Shown here: positions 15,701 to 23,713 of the stretch, in pieces
Layout of the letters: each line of letters begins with the position of its first letter
Numbering within the stretch: position 1 is the stretch's first letter
Assembly: GCA_023446865.1 (NCBI GenBank)
Contig: JAEXPL010000088.1
Span: forward strand, 1-36,616
DNA from: Verrucomicrobiota bacterium
GTDB taxonomy: Bacteria; Verrucomicrobiota; Verrucomicrobiia; Opitutales; Opitutaceae
Direction of reading: 5' to 3'
Length of the DNA stretch: 36,616 nucleotides
Notes under the pieces: generated by a model
Databases searched by the model: none
Seen by the model: only the letters and a program-made list of their open reading frames with translations
What the model was told of the DNA's origin: nothing
Position numbers and translations under genes: made by a program

Positions 15701-17959
15701 TTAGCTCTTCTTGTCCTTGTTCTTATCGGACGGCTCGTCGGCCACGACGAAGTAATCCTTGTAGGATTTGTCGTAGTACTGGGCGTAGTAGTAGCCGCTC
15801 ACGGTGAGATTCAACGCGTTGAGTACCGCGCCGAAGCACGGCACGTTGGTCTCCATCAGTCGCCGAGCGCAGAACTGCGCGGCCTTGCGGCGCACGTGAT
15901 TGAACATGATCGTGAAGATCGAACCATCCGCCAGCGGAAGGATGACCATCGCGTCGCTGACCGCAGCAAGCGGCGGCGTATCGACCAGAACGCGATCGTA
16001 GCGCTTCCGGAGGTCGGCTATCAGCCGGCTGAATTCCGGACCATTGAGAATCTGGGTCGGATTCTTTGCACGGCCGCCCGACGGCAGAATGTCGAAGTTC
16101 TGGTGGTGGTCCTTGATGACCAAAGTATCGAGGGATGCCCCGGAAACACAGTAGTCGATCACGCCCTTCAGATTATCGACGCCAAACGATCGATGGACGT
16201 TCGGCTTCCGGAGATCGCAATCAACGATGATGGTTTTCTCGCCATGGGAGGCGAACGTCAGTGCGAGGTTCGACGTCACGAAGGACTTGCCTTCGCTCGG
16301 GGTCGTACTGGTCACCAAGATGACCTTGGCGTTCTTGCTATCGTCGCGCAGGCGCAGGTTGGAGTGCAGCGAGAGAAATGCCTCGGCCGCCTGCGGGTCG
16401 GCGTTGGACAGCGCGACCTGCGACTTCTCGGAAGCTTCCATCCGGCGGATCTGCGGAACGATGGCGACGAGGGGGAGCCCCACCACGCCCTCGATGTCGA
16501 ACGCGCTCTTTACGCGGTCGTCGATGAACGCGACGAAGAAGGCGAACGCCAAACCGAGGCCAGCGCCACCGAAGAAGCCGAGCGCAATATTGAGAATGTA
16601 ATTTGGCGAAGACTGCTCATTGAGCGGCGGAGGCACCGCTCGATCGATGCGGCGAGCGTTCTGGCTCTCGATGTTTGCGTTCATCGCGGTCTCACGCATG
16701 CGCCCGACGATCGTCGCAAGGAGCTGCTCGTTGACCATCAGCTCGTTCTGTGCCGTTCCGTAATCGACCATCAACCGATCAAGTTTGAGCGATTCGGACT
16801 CCTGGGCCGCGAGATCAGCGGCGGTCTGCTCGCTCGAACGGCGGGCGGTCGCGAACTCGTTTAGTACGTTGCTCGCCGCGTTGTCTAGCGCTCGGCGCAG
16901 CTCTGTCTCCGTTTGCTCAAGCGAATGCACGGCCTCGATCAGTCTCGGATGTTTCGCCCGGTAGCGCTGCTGCAGCTGCGCAATGGAGATCTTCTGCGCG
17001 GCGACCTGCTGGGATAGATTCTGGATGAGCGGAATCGAGGCGATGAAGGTGAGTTCCTGAAGCGAACCGCCGGCGCGCTTTGTCTCCTCGACTTGCTGCC
17101 ACCGAACCTCCGCATCCTTCATGCGGGCGGAGGATTGGGTGAGGAGCAGGTTGAGCGCCTTGAGCCGCTCGGTCACGATGTCCTTCCGCTGGTCGAGCGA
17201 CACCATGTTGTTGCGCTCCTTGACCGCCTGTAGATTGATCGCGAGCTCCTGCACCTTCTTGCTTTGCGAATCGGCTCGATTCTTCAGGTCTTCCACCGCC
17301 TTCATCGACTCGGCCATGCGCTGGCGCGCGTTGTAGTTCACGTACTCGTCGACAAAGAGGTTGGCGACTTTGGCGGCCACCGTCGGGTCCGGGTGGGTAT
17401 AGGTGACCGCGATCATCCGAGTCTGCCGAACGGGTATGATCTTGCGGTTCGCCTCGAGCAGTTCGCGAGGGTACACTGGGTCGCCGCTCCCGCCCTTCTC
17501 AAAGGGAGCCATGAACGCCTTGGCGTCGGGTCCGACAATGCGCTCGGCCACTTTCTCGATGATCGCGGAGCTTTCGAGGAGCTTGACCTGCGTGTTGAGA
17601 TCTTCCGGTCCGCGGATGTCGTTGTCGCGCACCTCCTCGACTTTCATGACGACGGCGTCGCGCCGCATGATCTCGACCGTCGCCGCCGCGGTATATTGTT
17701 TGGTCCGGCTGAAGGTGTAGACCATCGTCGCACTGAACACGACAAGGAAGACCACGATCACGTACCACATGCGCTCGCGCAGGATCAGCAGGTAGTCGCG
17801 GATATTGCGCTGCGGAGCATTGTCCATCTCGCCATAGCCATACTCCATGCCATAGCCATAGTGGCCATCGGAGGCGGCGTAACCGTGCAACGGTTGCCGC
17901 GGGCGCCGCGGCGGCGCCCCCTCGGGCTGCGATTGGTCGGATGGTTCGCGGTCGCTCAT
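15701..17959 (-). CDS. Wzc-like polysaccharide co-polymerase / BY-kinase
   Basis: A 752-residue inner-membrane protein controlling exopolysaccharide polymerisation and export. It has a polar cytoplasmic N-terminus, TM1 (MWYVIVVFLVVFSATMVYTF), a long periplasmic Wzz/GNVR region with coiled-coil stretches, TM2 (ILNIALGFFGGAGLGLAFAF) and a C-terminal tyrosine kinase. Kinase motifs are Walker A TTPSEGKS (Lys558), Walker A' IIVDCDLRKP and Walker B VLVDTPPLA (Asp660). The tail SGYYYAQYYDKSYKDYF has seven tyrosines, the autophosphorylation cluster. Fusion of co-polymerase and kinase in one chain is the Proteobacterial-type arrangement. Its start overlaps the export-protein stop as ATGA. No cognate low-molecular-weight phosphatase gene is nearby. 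Confidence 0.92.
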   Translation of the reverse strand: MSDREPSDQSQPEGAPPRRPRQPLHGYAASDGHYGYGMEYGYGEMDNAPQRNIRDYLLILRERMWYVIVVFLVVFSATMVYTFSRTKQYTAAATVEIMRRDAVVMKVEEVRDNDIRGPEDLNTQVKLLESSAIIEKVAERIVGPDAKAFMAPFEKGGSGDPVYPRELLEANRKIIPVRQTRMIAVTYTHPDPTVAAKVANLFVDEYVNYNARQRMAESMKAVEDLKNRADSQSKKVQELAINLQAVKERNNMVSLDQRKDIVTERLKALNLLLTQSSARMKDAEVRWQQVEETKRAGGSLQELTFIASIPLIQNLSQQVAAQKISIAQLQQRYRAKHPRLIEAVHSLEQTETELRRALDNAASNVLNEFATARRSSEQTAADLAAQESESLKLDRLMVDYGTAQNELMVNEQLLATIVGRMRETAMNANIESQNARRIDRAVPPPLNEQSSPNYILNIALGFFGGAGLGLAFAFFVAFIDDRVKSAFDIEGVVGLPLVAIVPQIRRMEASEKSQVALSNADPQAAEAFLSLHSNLRLRDDSKNAKVILVTSTTPSEGKSFVTSNLALTFASHGEKTIIVDCDLRKPNVHRSFGVDNLKGVIDYCVSGASLDTLVIKDHHQNFDILPSGGRAKNPTQILNGPEFSRLIADLRKRYDRVLVDTPPLAAVSDAMVILPLADGSIFTIMFNHVRRKAAQFCARRLMETNVPCFGAVLNALNLTVSGYYYAQYYDKSYKDYFVVADEPSDKNKDKKS

Positions 17960-18555
17960 AGACGGATCTCCGGGACGAAGATCACGTCGTCCTTTCGCAA
18001 GACCAAGGGGTCTTTTGCCGCACCGGACATGAGATCGTCGGTATTGACCACGAGATTCTCGACACGCCCATCAGACAACGTCCGGGTCAGCCGCACGCGG
18101 CGCCGGTCCGCGAAGCGATTGAAGCCGCCCGCCCGCGAAATCGCATCCAACAACGTGAGGCGCTGCTCCGGCGGATATTCGACCGCCTGCGGTGCGTTGA
18201 CCGAGCCCAGCACATTGACCGTCCGCACTTGGTATTTCAAAACCACCAGCGTGATCTGCGGATTGACCAAGAAATCACGATCATACGCTTCACGCACCGT
18301 CCGTTCCACCTCCGCCAACGTCCGTCCTTTCGCTTCAACCTTACCGATCAATGGAAGGAAAAGATCGCCCTCCTGGGACACGCGGAGCTCCCGGTCCAGG
18401 TCGGGTTCCTGGAACACCTTGATTCCGACCACATCCCCGGGCTCCAGGGTATAGTCCTTGCCGGCCTCAAGCTCCCCCGCCTGCGCCAGCGGCAGAATCA
18501 GGAGCGCAATCAAAAGCGATGCCACGAGGCCTTGCCTCGAAAACCGCTCCCGCAT
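17956..18555 (-). CDS. Wza-like polysaccharide export protein
   Basis: A 199-residue periplasmic/outer-membrane-associated protein of the Poly_export/SLBB family. The signal peptide is MRERFSRQGLVASLLIALLI with cleavage likely after LAQA. The Poly_export domain follows (YTLEPGDVVGIKVFQEPDLD, LPLIGKVEAKGRTLAEVERT) and then an SLBB domain (VNVLGSVNAPQAVEYPPEQR, LLDAISRAGGFNRFADRRRV). It lacks both the lipobox and the C-terminal amphipathic helix of E. coli Wza, so the neighbouring beta-barrel probably supplies the outer-membrane pore. A GTG at 18603 would add 16 residues. It overlaps the BY-kinase gene by four bases, implying fixed stoichiometry. Confidence 0.88.
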   Translation of the reverse strand: MRERFSRQGLVASLLIALLILPLAQAGELEAGKDYTLEPGDVVGIKVFQEPDLDRELRVSQEGDLFLPLIGKVEAKGRTLAEVERTVREAYDRDFLVNPQITLVVLKYQVRTVNVLGSVNAPQAVEYPPEQRLTLLDAISRAGGFNRFADRRRVRLTRTLSDGRVENLVVNTDDLMSGAAKDPLVLRKDDVIFVPEIRL

Positions 18556-18604
18556 CACGGCGGAGCGGCCGGCAATGGAATGGACCAACGGGATGCAGAT
18601 CACT

Positions 18605-19768
18605 TCAGAAACGGAGCGAGGCCCCGACGCTCAGGATGTTGTTGTTAAAGCTGAGGCCGCGGCGATTCGAAGAATTCTCGCGGTAGATGTACGTCGCTTG
18701 GAACGAAAGAACTTCGTTCATCGCATAAACCACGCCGACGTCACCCACGAAGAAATCGTCCTTCCGGCGGTCTGTCAGCCCCGGGGTTGCGACATACGCG
18801 TACTTGGTGGACTGCCAACTCAAGCCGGCACGGGCGCTCCATTGCGGGTCGAACTCGAAGCGGCCGCCGGCGCGGAGACTGAAGGCCTCCTGGGAGGTGC
18901 CCAGCTCCGAGTTGGAGAAGTCGTTCGAGGCGGTGAAATCGAAGGAGGTCTTCGGCGAATAGACGTAAGTCAACGCCCCCATCAGGCCGAGCCGGTCGAG
19001 CGACTCCCCGACATCCATATCACGGATACTATAGCCGACACGAACCTGACCGCTCAGCTTCGGCGTGAAATCGCCCTTCGCGCCCACGTTGATGAAGTGG
19101 TCCTTCGAATCCCAAGACTGCGTGGCCGACGGCAACTCATCGACAGTGGTGCTGCGGAAGCGGTAGCCAACGCTCAGGTCGAGCTTCGGGGTCGCGGCAA
19201 AATAGATGTCGACCGGGACGCTAACACCCTCGCGATCAGCGTAGACCGAGCTCGGATAGCCCGTCGCGTCATACGCCACACCCACTCCGACCTTCGTTTT
19301 GGCGGAATAGGCCCAGATATCCTCAAGCGAAGCGACGGTCACATTCTGGCGGATGGCCTGCTCGCGGTTGCGAATCGTGGCCATCGCCTGGCTCATCTCC
19401 CGATAGGTCGCCGCCGCTTTCAGACCATGGGCCGCCCCTTGGTAGGAGTACTCACCCACGATCGACAGCAGATCCTCGTTGTAGGCTCGGTTGTCCTCGT
19501 AGCGGATCAACTGGCCGGTGACCGTCAGCAGCCCCTTCGAAATGCCGGCATCGTAATTGAGTTCCAGTCCAGGAGTGAAGATGTAGACGAGATCGTCCTG
19601 CTTGCTGTTCTCGGCAAACGACACGTTGTCGTCGTATCTCACCTCGCCCGATTGCAGCACGAAGAGCCGGGTACTCTCGCCGACGACGAAACCGCCCGTC
19701 TCCTGCGCGACGGCCAGCAGCGGACTCACGGCAACGGCGCTGATTCCCAAAAACGATTTGTAGTTCAT
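18605..19768 (-). CDS. Outer-membrane beta-barrel protein of the polysaccharide cassette
   Basis: A 387-residue protein with a signal peptide (MNYKSFLGISAVAVSPLLAVA, cut before QETGG) and alternating hydrophobic/polar strands through to a C-terminal Phe (SVGASLRF), the usual outer-membrane assembly signal. Strands such as GVGVAYDATGYP, LDLSVGYRFRSTTV and GQVRVGYSIRDM support a barrel of the BBP2/OMP family seen beside Wza-like genes. Its stop is only two bases from a possible upstream GTG start of the export protein, so the genes are tightly linked. It probably forms the outer-membrane exit or anchors the export protein; that role is inference from context. Confidence 0.8.
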   Translation of the reverse strand: MNYKSFLGISAVAVSPLLAVAQETGGFVVGESTRLFVLQSGEVRYDDNVSFAENSKQDDLVYIFTPGLELNYDAGISKGLLTVTGQLIRYEDNRAYNEDLLSIVGEYSYQGAAHGLKAAATYREMSQAMATIRNREQAIRQNVTVASLEDIWAYSAKTKVGVGVAYDATGYPSSVYADREGVSVPVDIYFAATPKLDLSVGYRFRSTTVDELPSATQSWDSKDHFINVGAKGDFTPKLSGQVRVGYSIRDMDVGESLDRLGLMGALTYVYSPKTSFDFTASNDFSNSELGTSQEAFSLRAGGRFEFDPQWSARAGLSWQSTKYAYVATPGLTDRRKDDFFVGDVGVVYAMNEVLSFQATYIYRENSSNRRGLSFNNNILSVGASLRF

Positions 19769-19798
19769 GACCGGGTTTGCTCAGGGTTTGGTAGGCGG

Positions 19799-20224
19799 TC
19801 AGTTGGAGGGGCTCACGATGATCGGGGGATTCGGCTGCGGCGGGGGCGGGGGCGGGGCCACCGGAGCGGCAAGCGCGGGGCGCACATCCGCCGGTACGCA
19901 GTCGATCACACCTGCCACGATCTCGGATGAACGATCGGGGAAAACATCGAGAACGGCACGCACCACCTCTGGCGAGAGTTTCGGCAAGCCCTTGCACACC
20001 GCACACACGATCTCGATCACCTTCTGCGGAATCGCAGAGACCGAGGCCGTGACGATCTGGACCGCAGAATCGGGGTTGTCCACCGCTGCTTTGGCGACAA
20101 TCGCGGGGGCTTTCTCGAGATCGACCTTGGCCTCAGTGACAACCGCGTCGATATTCAGGTCGGCGCGTGCGATCAGGGCCGCAATGGCAAAGACGACAAT
20201 CAGGAGCGTAGAACGTTTGTTCAT
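19799..20224 (-). CDS. Small secreted 15-residue-repeat protein with Pro-rich tail
   Basis: The 141-residue product is not a family I recognise. It has a signal peptide (KRSTLLIVVFAIAALIARA, about 3-21), then five back-to-back 15-residue units (residues 38-112) with consensus xxxEIVxAVxxxxPx, and a Pro-rich end (APPPPPPQPNPP) like cell-wall or periplasm-spanning linkers. Cys74, Cys77 and Cys109 may form disulphides. The frame is open to 20278, but the ATG at 20224 starts directly at the signal peptide. It is the first gene of the leftward export cassette, 30 bases before the beta-barrel gene, so a role in polysaccharide export or surface anchoring is inferred from position only. Confidence 0.72.
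   Translation of the reverse strand: MNKRSTLLIVVFAIAALIARADLNIDAVVTEAKVDLEKAPAIVAKAAVDNPDSAVQIVTASVSAIPQKVIEIVCAVCKGLPKLSPEVVRAVLDVFPDRSSEIVAGVIDCVPADVRPALAAPVAPPPPPPQPNPPIIVSPSN
19889..20113 (-). repeat. Five tandem 15-codon repeats
   Basis: Units at residues 38-52, 53-67, 68-82, 83-97 and 98-112 align without gaps: positions 5-6 are IV or VV, position 8 or 9 is small, position 9-11 is Val, and position 14 is always Pro (for example KVIEIVCAVCKGLPK and RSSEIVAGVIDCVPA). The DNA copies differ widely, so the repeat is conserved at protein level and is old. Confidence 0.75.
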
Positions 20225-20335
20225 GGAGACAGCGTTTAGGGCTACCCCCATCGAAAAACAGCAACCCACAACCAGCAAGGCCTAATTTGGTAGCATTTCG
20301 CCTACAGAATTCTACGCTCCGTCACCAGGAATCAG

Positions 20336-22012
20336 ATGGAGCCGCAAAAACAGAAGGTCCCAACGTCCCACCACCCCGCCGAGTCATGGTGGGCTTTCGC
20401 GATCTCTGTACAGCGCGATGCCGCCGGTGCGCACCTCCGGATTGCGTGGGGCCGGCTCGGACTCCACCTCGTGGTGCTCGCCATCGGGGCGTGGCTCACC
20501 ATGACCACGGGGGCGTTTCTCTGGGTGAAGTACTACCGCGGATTCTCCGATGCGAACCCCCTCGATATCGCCCTGCCCAACCGCTGGTCCCAGTATGCCG
20601 GCACACGGGGCAACTTCTACATAAAGCAAGCCAAGCAGGAACTCGCCGAACAGAAATGGGCCGAGGCACTCTATCATCTGCGAGTGGGCGTCGCGGCGGC
20701 CCCGGCGAACACCGAAGGACGGCTCATTCTCGCCCAGTTCTTCACCATCTCCGGGCGCATCGAGCTCGCGCAACGCACGTTGCTCGACGGGCTGCCCTAC
20801 GCCGCCGACGATAACGAGTATCTGAAGACCGTCTTCAGCTTCCTGCTCCAATATCAGGCCGACGACGAGGTGCGCCGCGTTGCGGCCACAGTCCTCGAAG
20901 CCCCCGGCCAACCTTCTGCGCGTGTCCAGCTCGCCGCCCTCGCCGCCGCGACCGCGAACTTCTACCGGGGAAATTACGACGCCGCCGAGGCCCTCGTGCG
21001 CGAACACCGCCTGCTCGAAACCAAGGACGGTCGTGTGTTGCTCGTGCGCATCGACTGGGAACGAGGGCATCATGAAGCTGCGCTCGCCCGCCTCAAGGCC
21101 GACATCGCGGATTATCCCGACGAGGAGGATTTCTACGCGCAACTGGCGGCCTGCTATCGCGCGATCGGCGATTTCACCTCCGCGGAACGTTATGCCCTCC
21201 TGCGCGAGATCGGGCATCCGCAGAGCGCAGCCGCTCGGATCGACCTCCTCTCCTCCTATCAGCTCGGACGTCAATCCAGCCTCTACCAGACCAGCGTCGA
21301 CGGCATGCTCCGCGATTTCGCTGAAGATCGCGCCGCGCTCCTCACCCTCGCCAATTTCGGCGCCGAACAGGGTGACGCCGCCTTGGCGCTCCGCATCTAT
21401 CGGCTGTTGCAGGAAAAGGGTCTCGAAGCCGACCCGGCCGCCCTGATGGTCGCCGAAGCCCATGTCGTAGCGCGCGACTATCGCGCTGCCCTCGACTTCC
21501 TCGCCAGCGCCGGCACAGCGCGTCCGGAGTGGCGCCGGAAATTCCTCGGCTTGATCAACGCCCTCGAAGCCGTCGCGTATTTCGGCCTCGGGCAAACCGG
21601 CGACGGCGATCTCTATTTCAACCACTTCCTCTCCCAGCCCACGGTCCGGACCGAGCACCTGTCGGCGATCGCCAACCGGCTCATCGAGGTCGGGGCCAAG
21701 CCACAGGCGCGCCGCGCACTCGCCCAAGCCGCCGCGGCCGACCCGCGCAACCAGCACGCCCTCACCCGCTTGGTCGAACTCGACCTCGAAGCCGGACCGT
21801 CGATCGAACTCACGGCAAACCTGCGTCGCCTCCTCGCCATGCGAAGGCCCTCGCCGATCGTGCTGAAACAAGCGAAGGCCGCTCTCGGCAGCGACCGTTT
21901 CCTCTTCTCCGCCGACCGCGAGGAGCTTCTCGCCGCCGTGCAGACGGCACTCGCGCTCGCTCCGTCCGAACCCGACACGATCGCCGCCGGTGTCCGTTCC
22001 ACAACCCCCTGA
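20336..22012 (+). CDS. Single-pass membrane TPR-repeat protein
   Basis: A 558-residue protein with a short cytoplasmic N-terminus, one transmembrane helix (LHLVVLAIGAWLTMTTGAFL, about 43-62) and a long helical TPR array outside: FYIKQAKQELAEQKWAEALY, NFYRGNYDAAEALVREHRLL, FYAQLAACYRAIGDFTSAER, AVAYFGLGQTGDGDLYFNHF and AKPQARRALAQAAAADPRNQ. No enzymatic motif is seen. AGGA lies six bases before the ATG. It is divergent from the polysaccharide export cassette across 111 bases, the arrangement expected of a shared promoter region. Similar TPR proteins accompany exopolysaccharide loci, so a scaffold role is plausible but unproven. Confidence 0.75.
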   Translation: MEPQKQKVPTSHHPAESWWAFAISVQRDAAGAHLRIAWGRLGLHLVVLAIGAWLTMTTGAFLWVKYYRGFSDANPLDIALPNRWSQYAGTRGNFYIKQAKQELAEQKWAEALYHLRVGVAAAPANTEGRLILAQFFTISGRIELAQRTLLDGLPYAADDNEYLKTVFSFLLQYQADDEVRRVAATVLEAPGQPSARVQLAALAAATANFYRGNYDAAEALVREHRLLETKDGRVLLVRIDWERGHHEAALARLKADIADYPDEEDFYAQLAACYRAIGDFTSAERYALLREIGHPQSAAARIDLLSSYQLGRQSSLYQTSVDGMLRDFAEDRAALLTLANFGAEQGDAALALRIYRLLQEKGLEADPAALMVAEAHVVARDYRAALDFLASAGTARPEWRRKFLGLINALEAVAYFGLGQTGDGDLYFNHFLSQPTVRTEHLSAIANRLIEVGAKPQARRALAQAAAADPRNQHALTRLVELDLEAGPSIELTANLRRLLAMRRPSPIVLKQAKAALGSDRFLFSADREELLAAVQTALALAPSEPDTIAAGVRSTTP

Positions 22013-22217
22013 TTCCCGCCACCGCGCGCCGCGCTGCGGGATCGCCGCAAACACCGCGCCGTTGCCCGGCCCGTACTCATGCGGCCGAGAGGCGGATGGC
22101 AAAGTACGAGCGCCCAACCGACGGTGATCGACACCGAGCCGAGGCTGTCGCGACACCCGTGCTCCGCGAACCAAGCGATCGCCCCAAGTCGCGCGGCTGA
22201 ATCGCCACGGCCCAGCG
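22013..22217. other. Convergent intergenic gap between TPR gene and glgA
   Basis: 205 bases without a supported gene. Near its start TCCCGC (22014-22019) can pair with GCGGGA (22036-22041), possibly a weak 3' hairpin, without a T-run. At 22117-22144 a short segment resembles part of the duplicated leaders at 31012-31038, including the exact 11-mer CGACACCGAGC. The short frames crossing this gap have no family resemblance. Confidence 0.4.
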
Positions 22218-23660
22218 TCACAACTCGTCGCGGTAGACCTGCTCGTAGCGACGCGCGGCGGCGGACCAGCCAAACTCCCGCCCCATGCCGCGCCGCACGG
22301 CGGCGGCCTTCTTGTCCGGCTGCCGGTGCAGGATCATCGCGCGTTCGAGCGCCCAGGAGATGCCCTGCTCCGTCGGCGCGAACAACAGTCCGGTGCCGTC
22401 CTCCGGGTTCTCCTCGAGGTCGACGACCGTGTCGACCAGTCCGCCGACCCGGCTGCAAAGGGGAATCGTGCCGTACTTTTGCGAATACATCTGATTCAGC
22501 CCGCACGGCTCGAAGATCGAAGGCATGAGGAAGAAATCCGCCCCGGCCTCGACCAGATGGGTCATCGGCTCGTCGAGCACCCGGGCCAACGCGATCCGCT
22601 GCGGGTTCGCCTGCGCCAGCTCCTGCAGCGCCTCCTCGTAGTGGTTACGCCCGAGGCCCACCACCACCAGCCGGCAATCCTGCGTCTCGAAGAATCGCCG
22701 CGCGCCGAGCAAGAGATCGATGCCCTTCTGTTCGGTGAGCCGGCAGATCATGCCGAAGATCGGCGCCCTCGTCTCGGGGTCGAACCCGCATTTCTTCAGG
22801 AGCGCCCGCCGGCACTTCGCCTTGCCGGCCAGGTCGCCCGCCGTGAAGCGCGCCGGCAGCAACGGGTCGTCCGCCGGGTTCCAAATCCCGTCGTCGATCC
22901 CGTTGAGGAGCCCGACCAGATCGGCGGCGCGCGTCGCGATCACCCCTTCGAGGCCGCAACCAAACTCCGGTGACTGGATCTCGCGGGCGTAGGTCGGACT
23001 CACGGTCGTCACGCGGTCGCCGAACAGCAGGCCGGCCTTCATGAGGTTGAGCTGACCAAAGAACTCCAGCCCGTCGACACTGCGGAACTCCTCCGGGAGA
23101 TTGGTGAGGGCGAACGCGTCCATCGGGAACACGCCCTGGAACGAGAGGTTGTGCACGGTGAACACCGTCTTCACCGCGAGCGACGTGTCGTGCCGCTCCT
23201 CGGCCAGGCGCACATACACGGGCAGCAACGCCGTCTGCCAGTCGTGGGCGTGGACGACGTCGGCCTTGAGGTCGGCGAGGCGCATCGCCTCCGCCACGGC
23301 CTTCGAGAAGAAGATGAAACGCTCGGCGTTGTCGTCGTAGTCGCGCTCGTTGGTGCCGTAGGCGCCGCGCCGGTCGAAAAACTCGTCGCGCGCCACGAAG
23401 TAGACCGTGTAGCCAGGCGCAAGCTTCAGGCGCAGGAGGTCCGCTTCGAGGTAACGCCCGCCGAGTTCGATCTGCAGCCGGTGCAGGCGCTCCACGCCGT
23501 CGGCGTCGGGATGGTCGAGCGCAGCCCGGTATCCGGGAATAAATACAGAGACCTCGTGGCCGGCCACCGCGAGCGCCTTCGTGAGGCCTCCCACGGCATC
23601 CGCCAATCCGCCGGTTTTCATGAACGGAAACAGCTCACTGGCTGCATGAACGATGTTCAT
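22218..23660 (-). CDS. glgA: Glycogen synthase (ADP-glucose type, GT5)
   Basis: A 480-residue GT5 enzyme adding glucose from ADP-glucose to the alpha-1,4-glucan chain. The N-terminus MNIVHAASELFPFMKTGGLA carries the KTGGL motif that binds ADP-glucose; VVHAHDWQTALLPVY, TVHNLSFQGVFP and NGIDDGIWNPADDP are family landmarks, and the C-terminal MPSIFEPCGLNQMYSQKYGT with GGLVDTV holds the catalytic ExxCG region. Length equals the typical 470-490. It is a single gene, divergent from RNase R across 53 bases. No glgB, glgC or glgP is in the window. Confidence 0.96.
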   Translation of the reverse strand: MNIVHAASELFPFMKTGGLADAVGGLTKALAVAGHEVSVFIPGYRAALDHPDADGVERLHRLQIELGGRYLEADLLRLKLAPGYTVYFVARDEFFDRRGAYGTNERDYDDNAERFIFFSKAVAEAMRLADLKADVVHAHDWQTALLPVYVRLAEERHDTSLAVKTVFTVHNLSFQGVFPMDAFALTNLPEEFRSVDGLEFFGQLNLMKAGLLFGDRVTTVSPTYAREIQSPEFGCGLEGVIATRAADLVGLLNGIDDGIWNPADDPLLPARFTAGDLAGKAKCRRALLKKCGFDPETRAPIFGMICRLTEQKGIDLLLGARRFFETQDCRLVVVGLGRNHYEEALQELAQANPQRIALARVLDEPMTHLVEAGADFFLMPSIFEPCGLNQMYSQKYGTIPLCSRVGGLVDTVVDLEENPEDGTGLLFAPTEQGISWALERAMILHRQPDKKAAAVRRGMGREFGWSAAARRYEQVYRDEL

Positions 23661-23713
23661 CGCCTGCGAAACTGAAGTTGTGCCGCGCGCGTTTCCATCC
23701 CAATTTCCGCGCG

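Noticed and set aside
20384..22273. A 629-codon open frame on the minus strand antisense to the TPR gene
   Set aside because: It mirrors the plus-strand TPR gene, has no family motif or signal, and is explained by GC-rich codon bias leaving antisense frames open.
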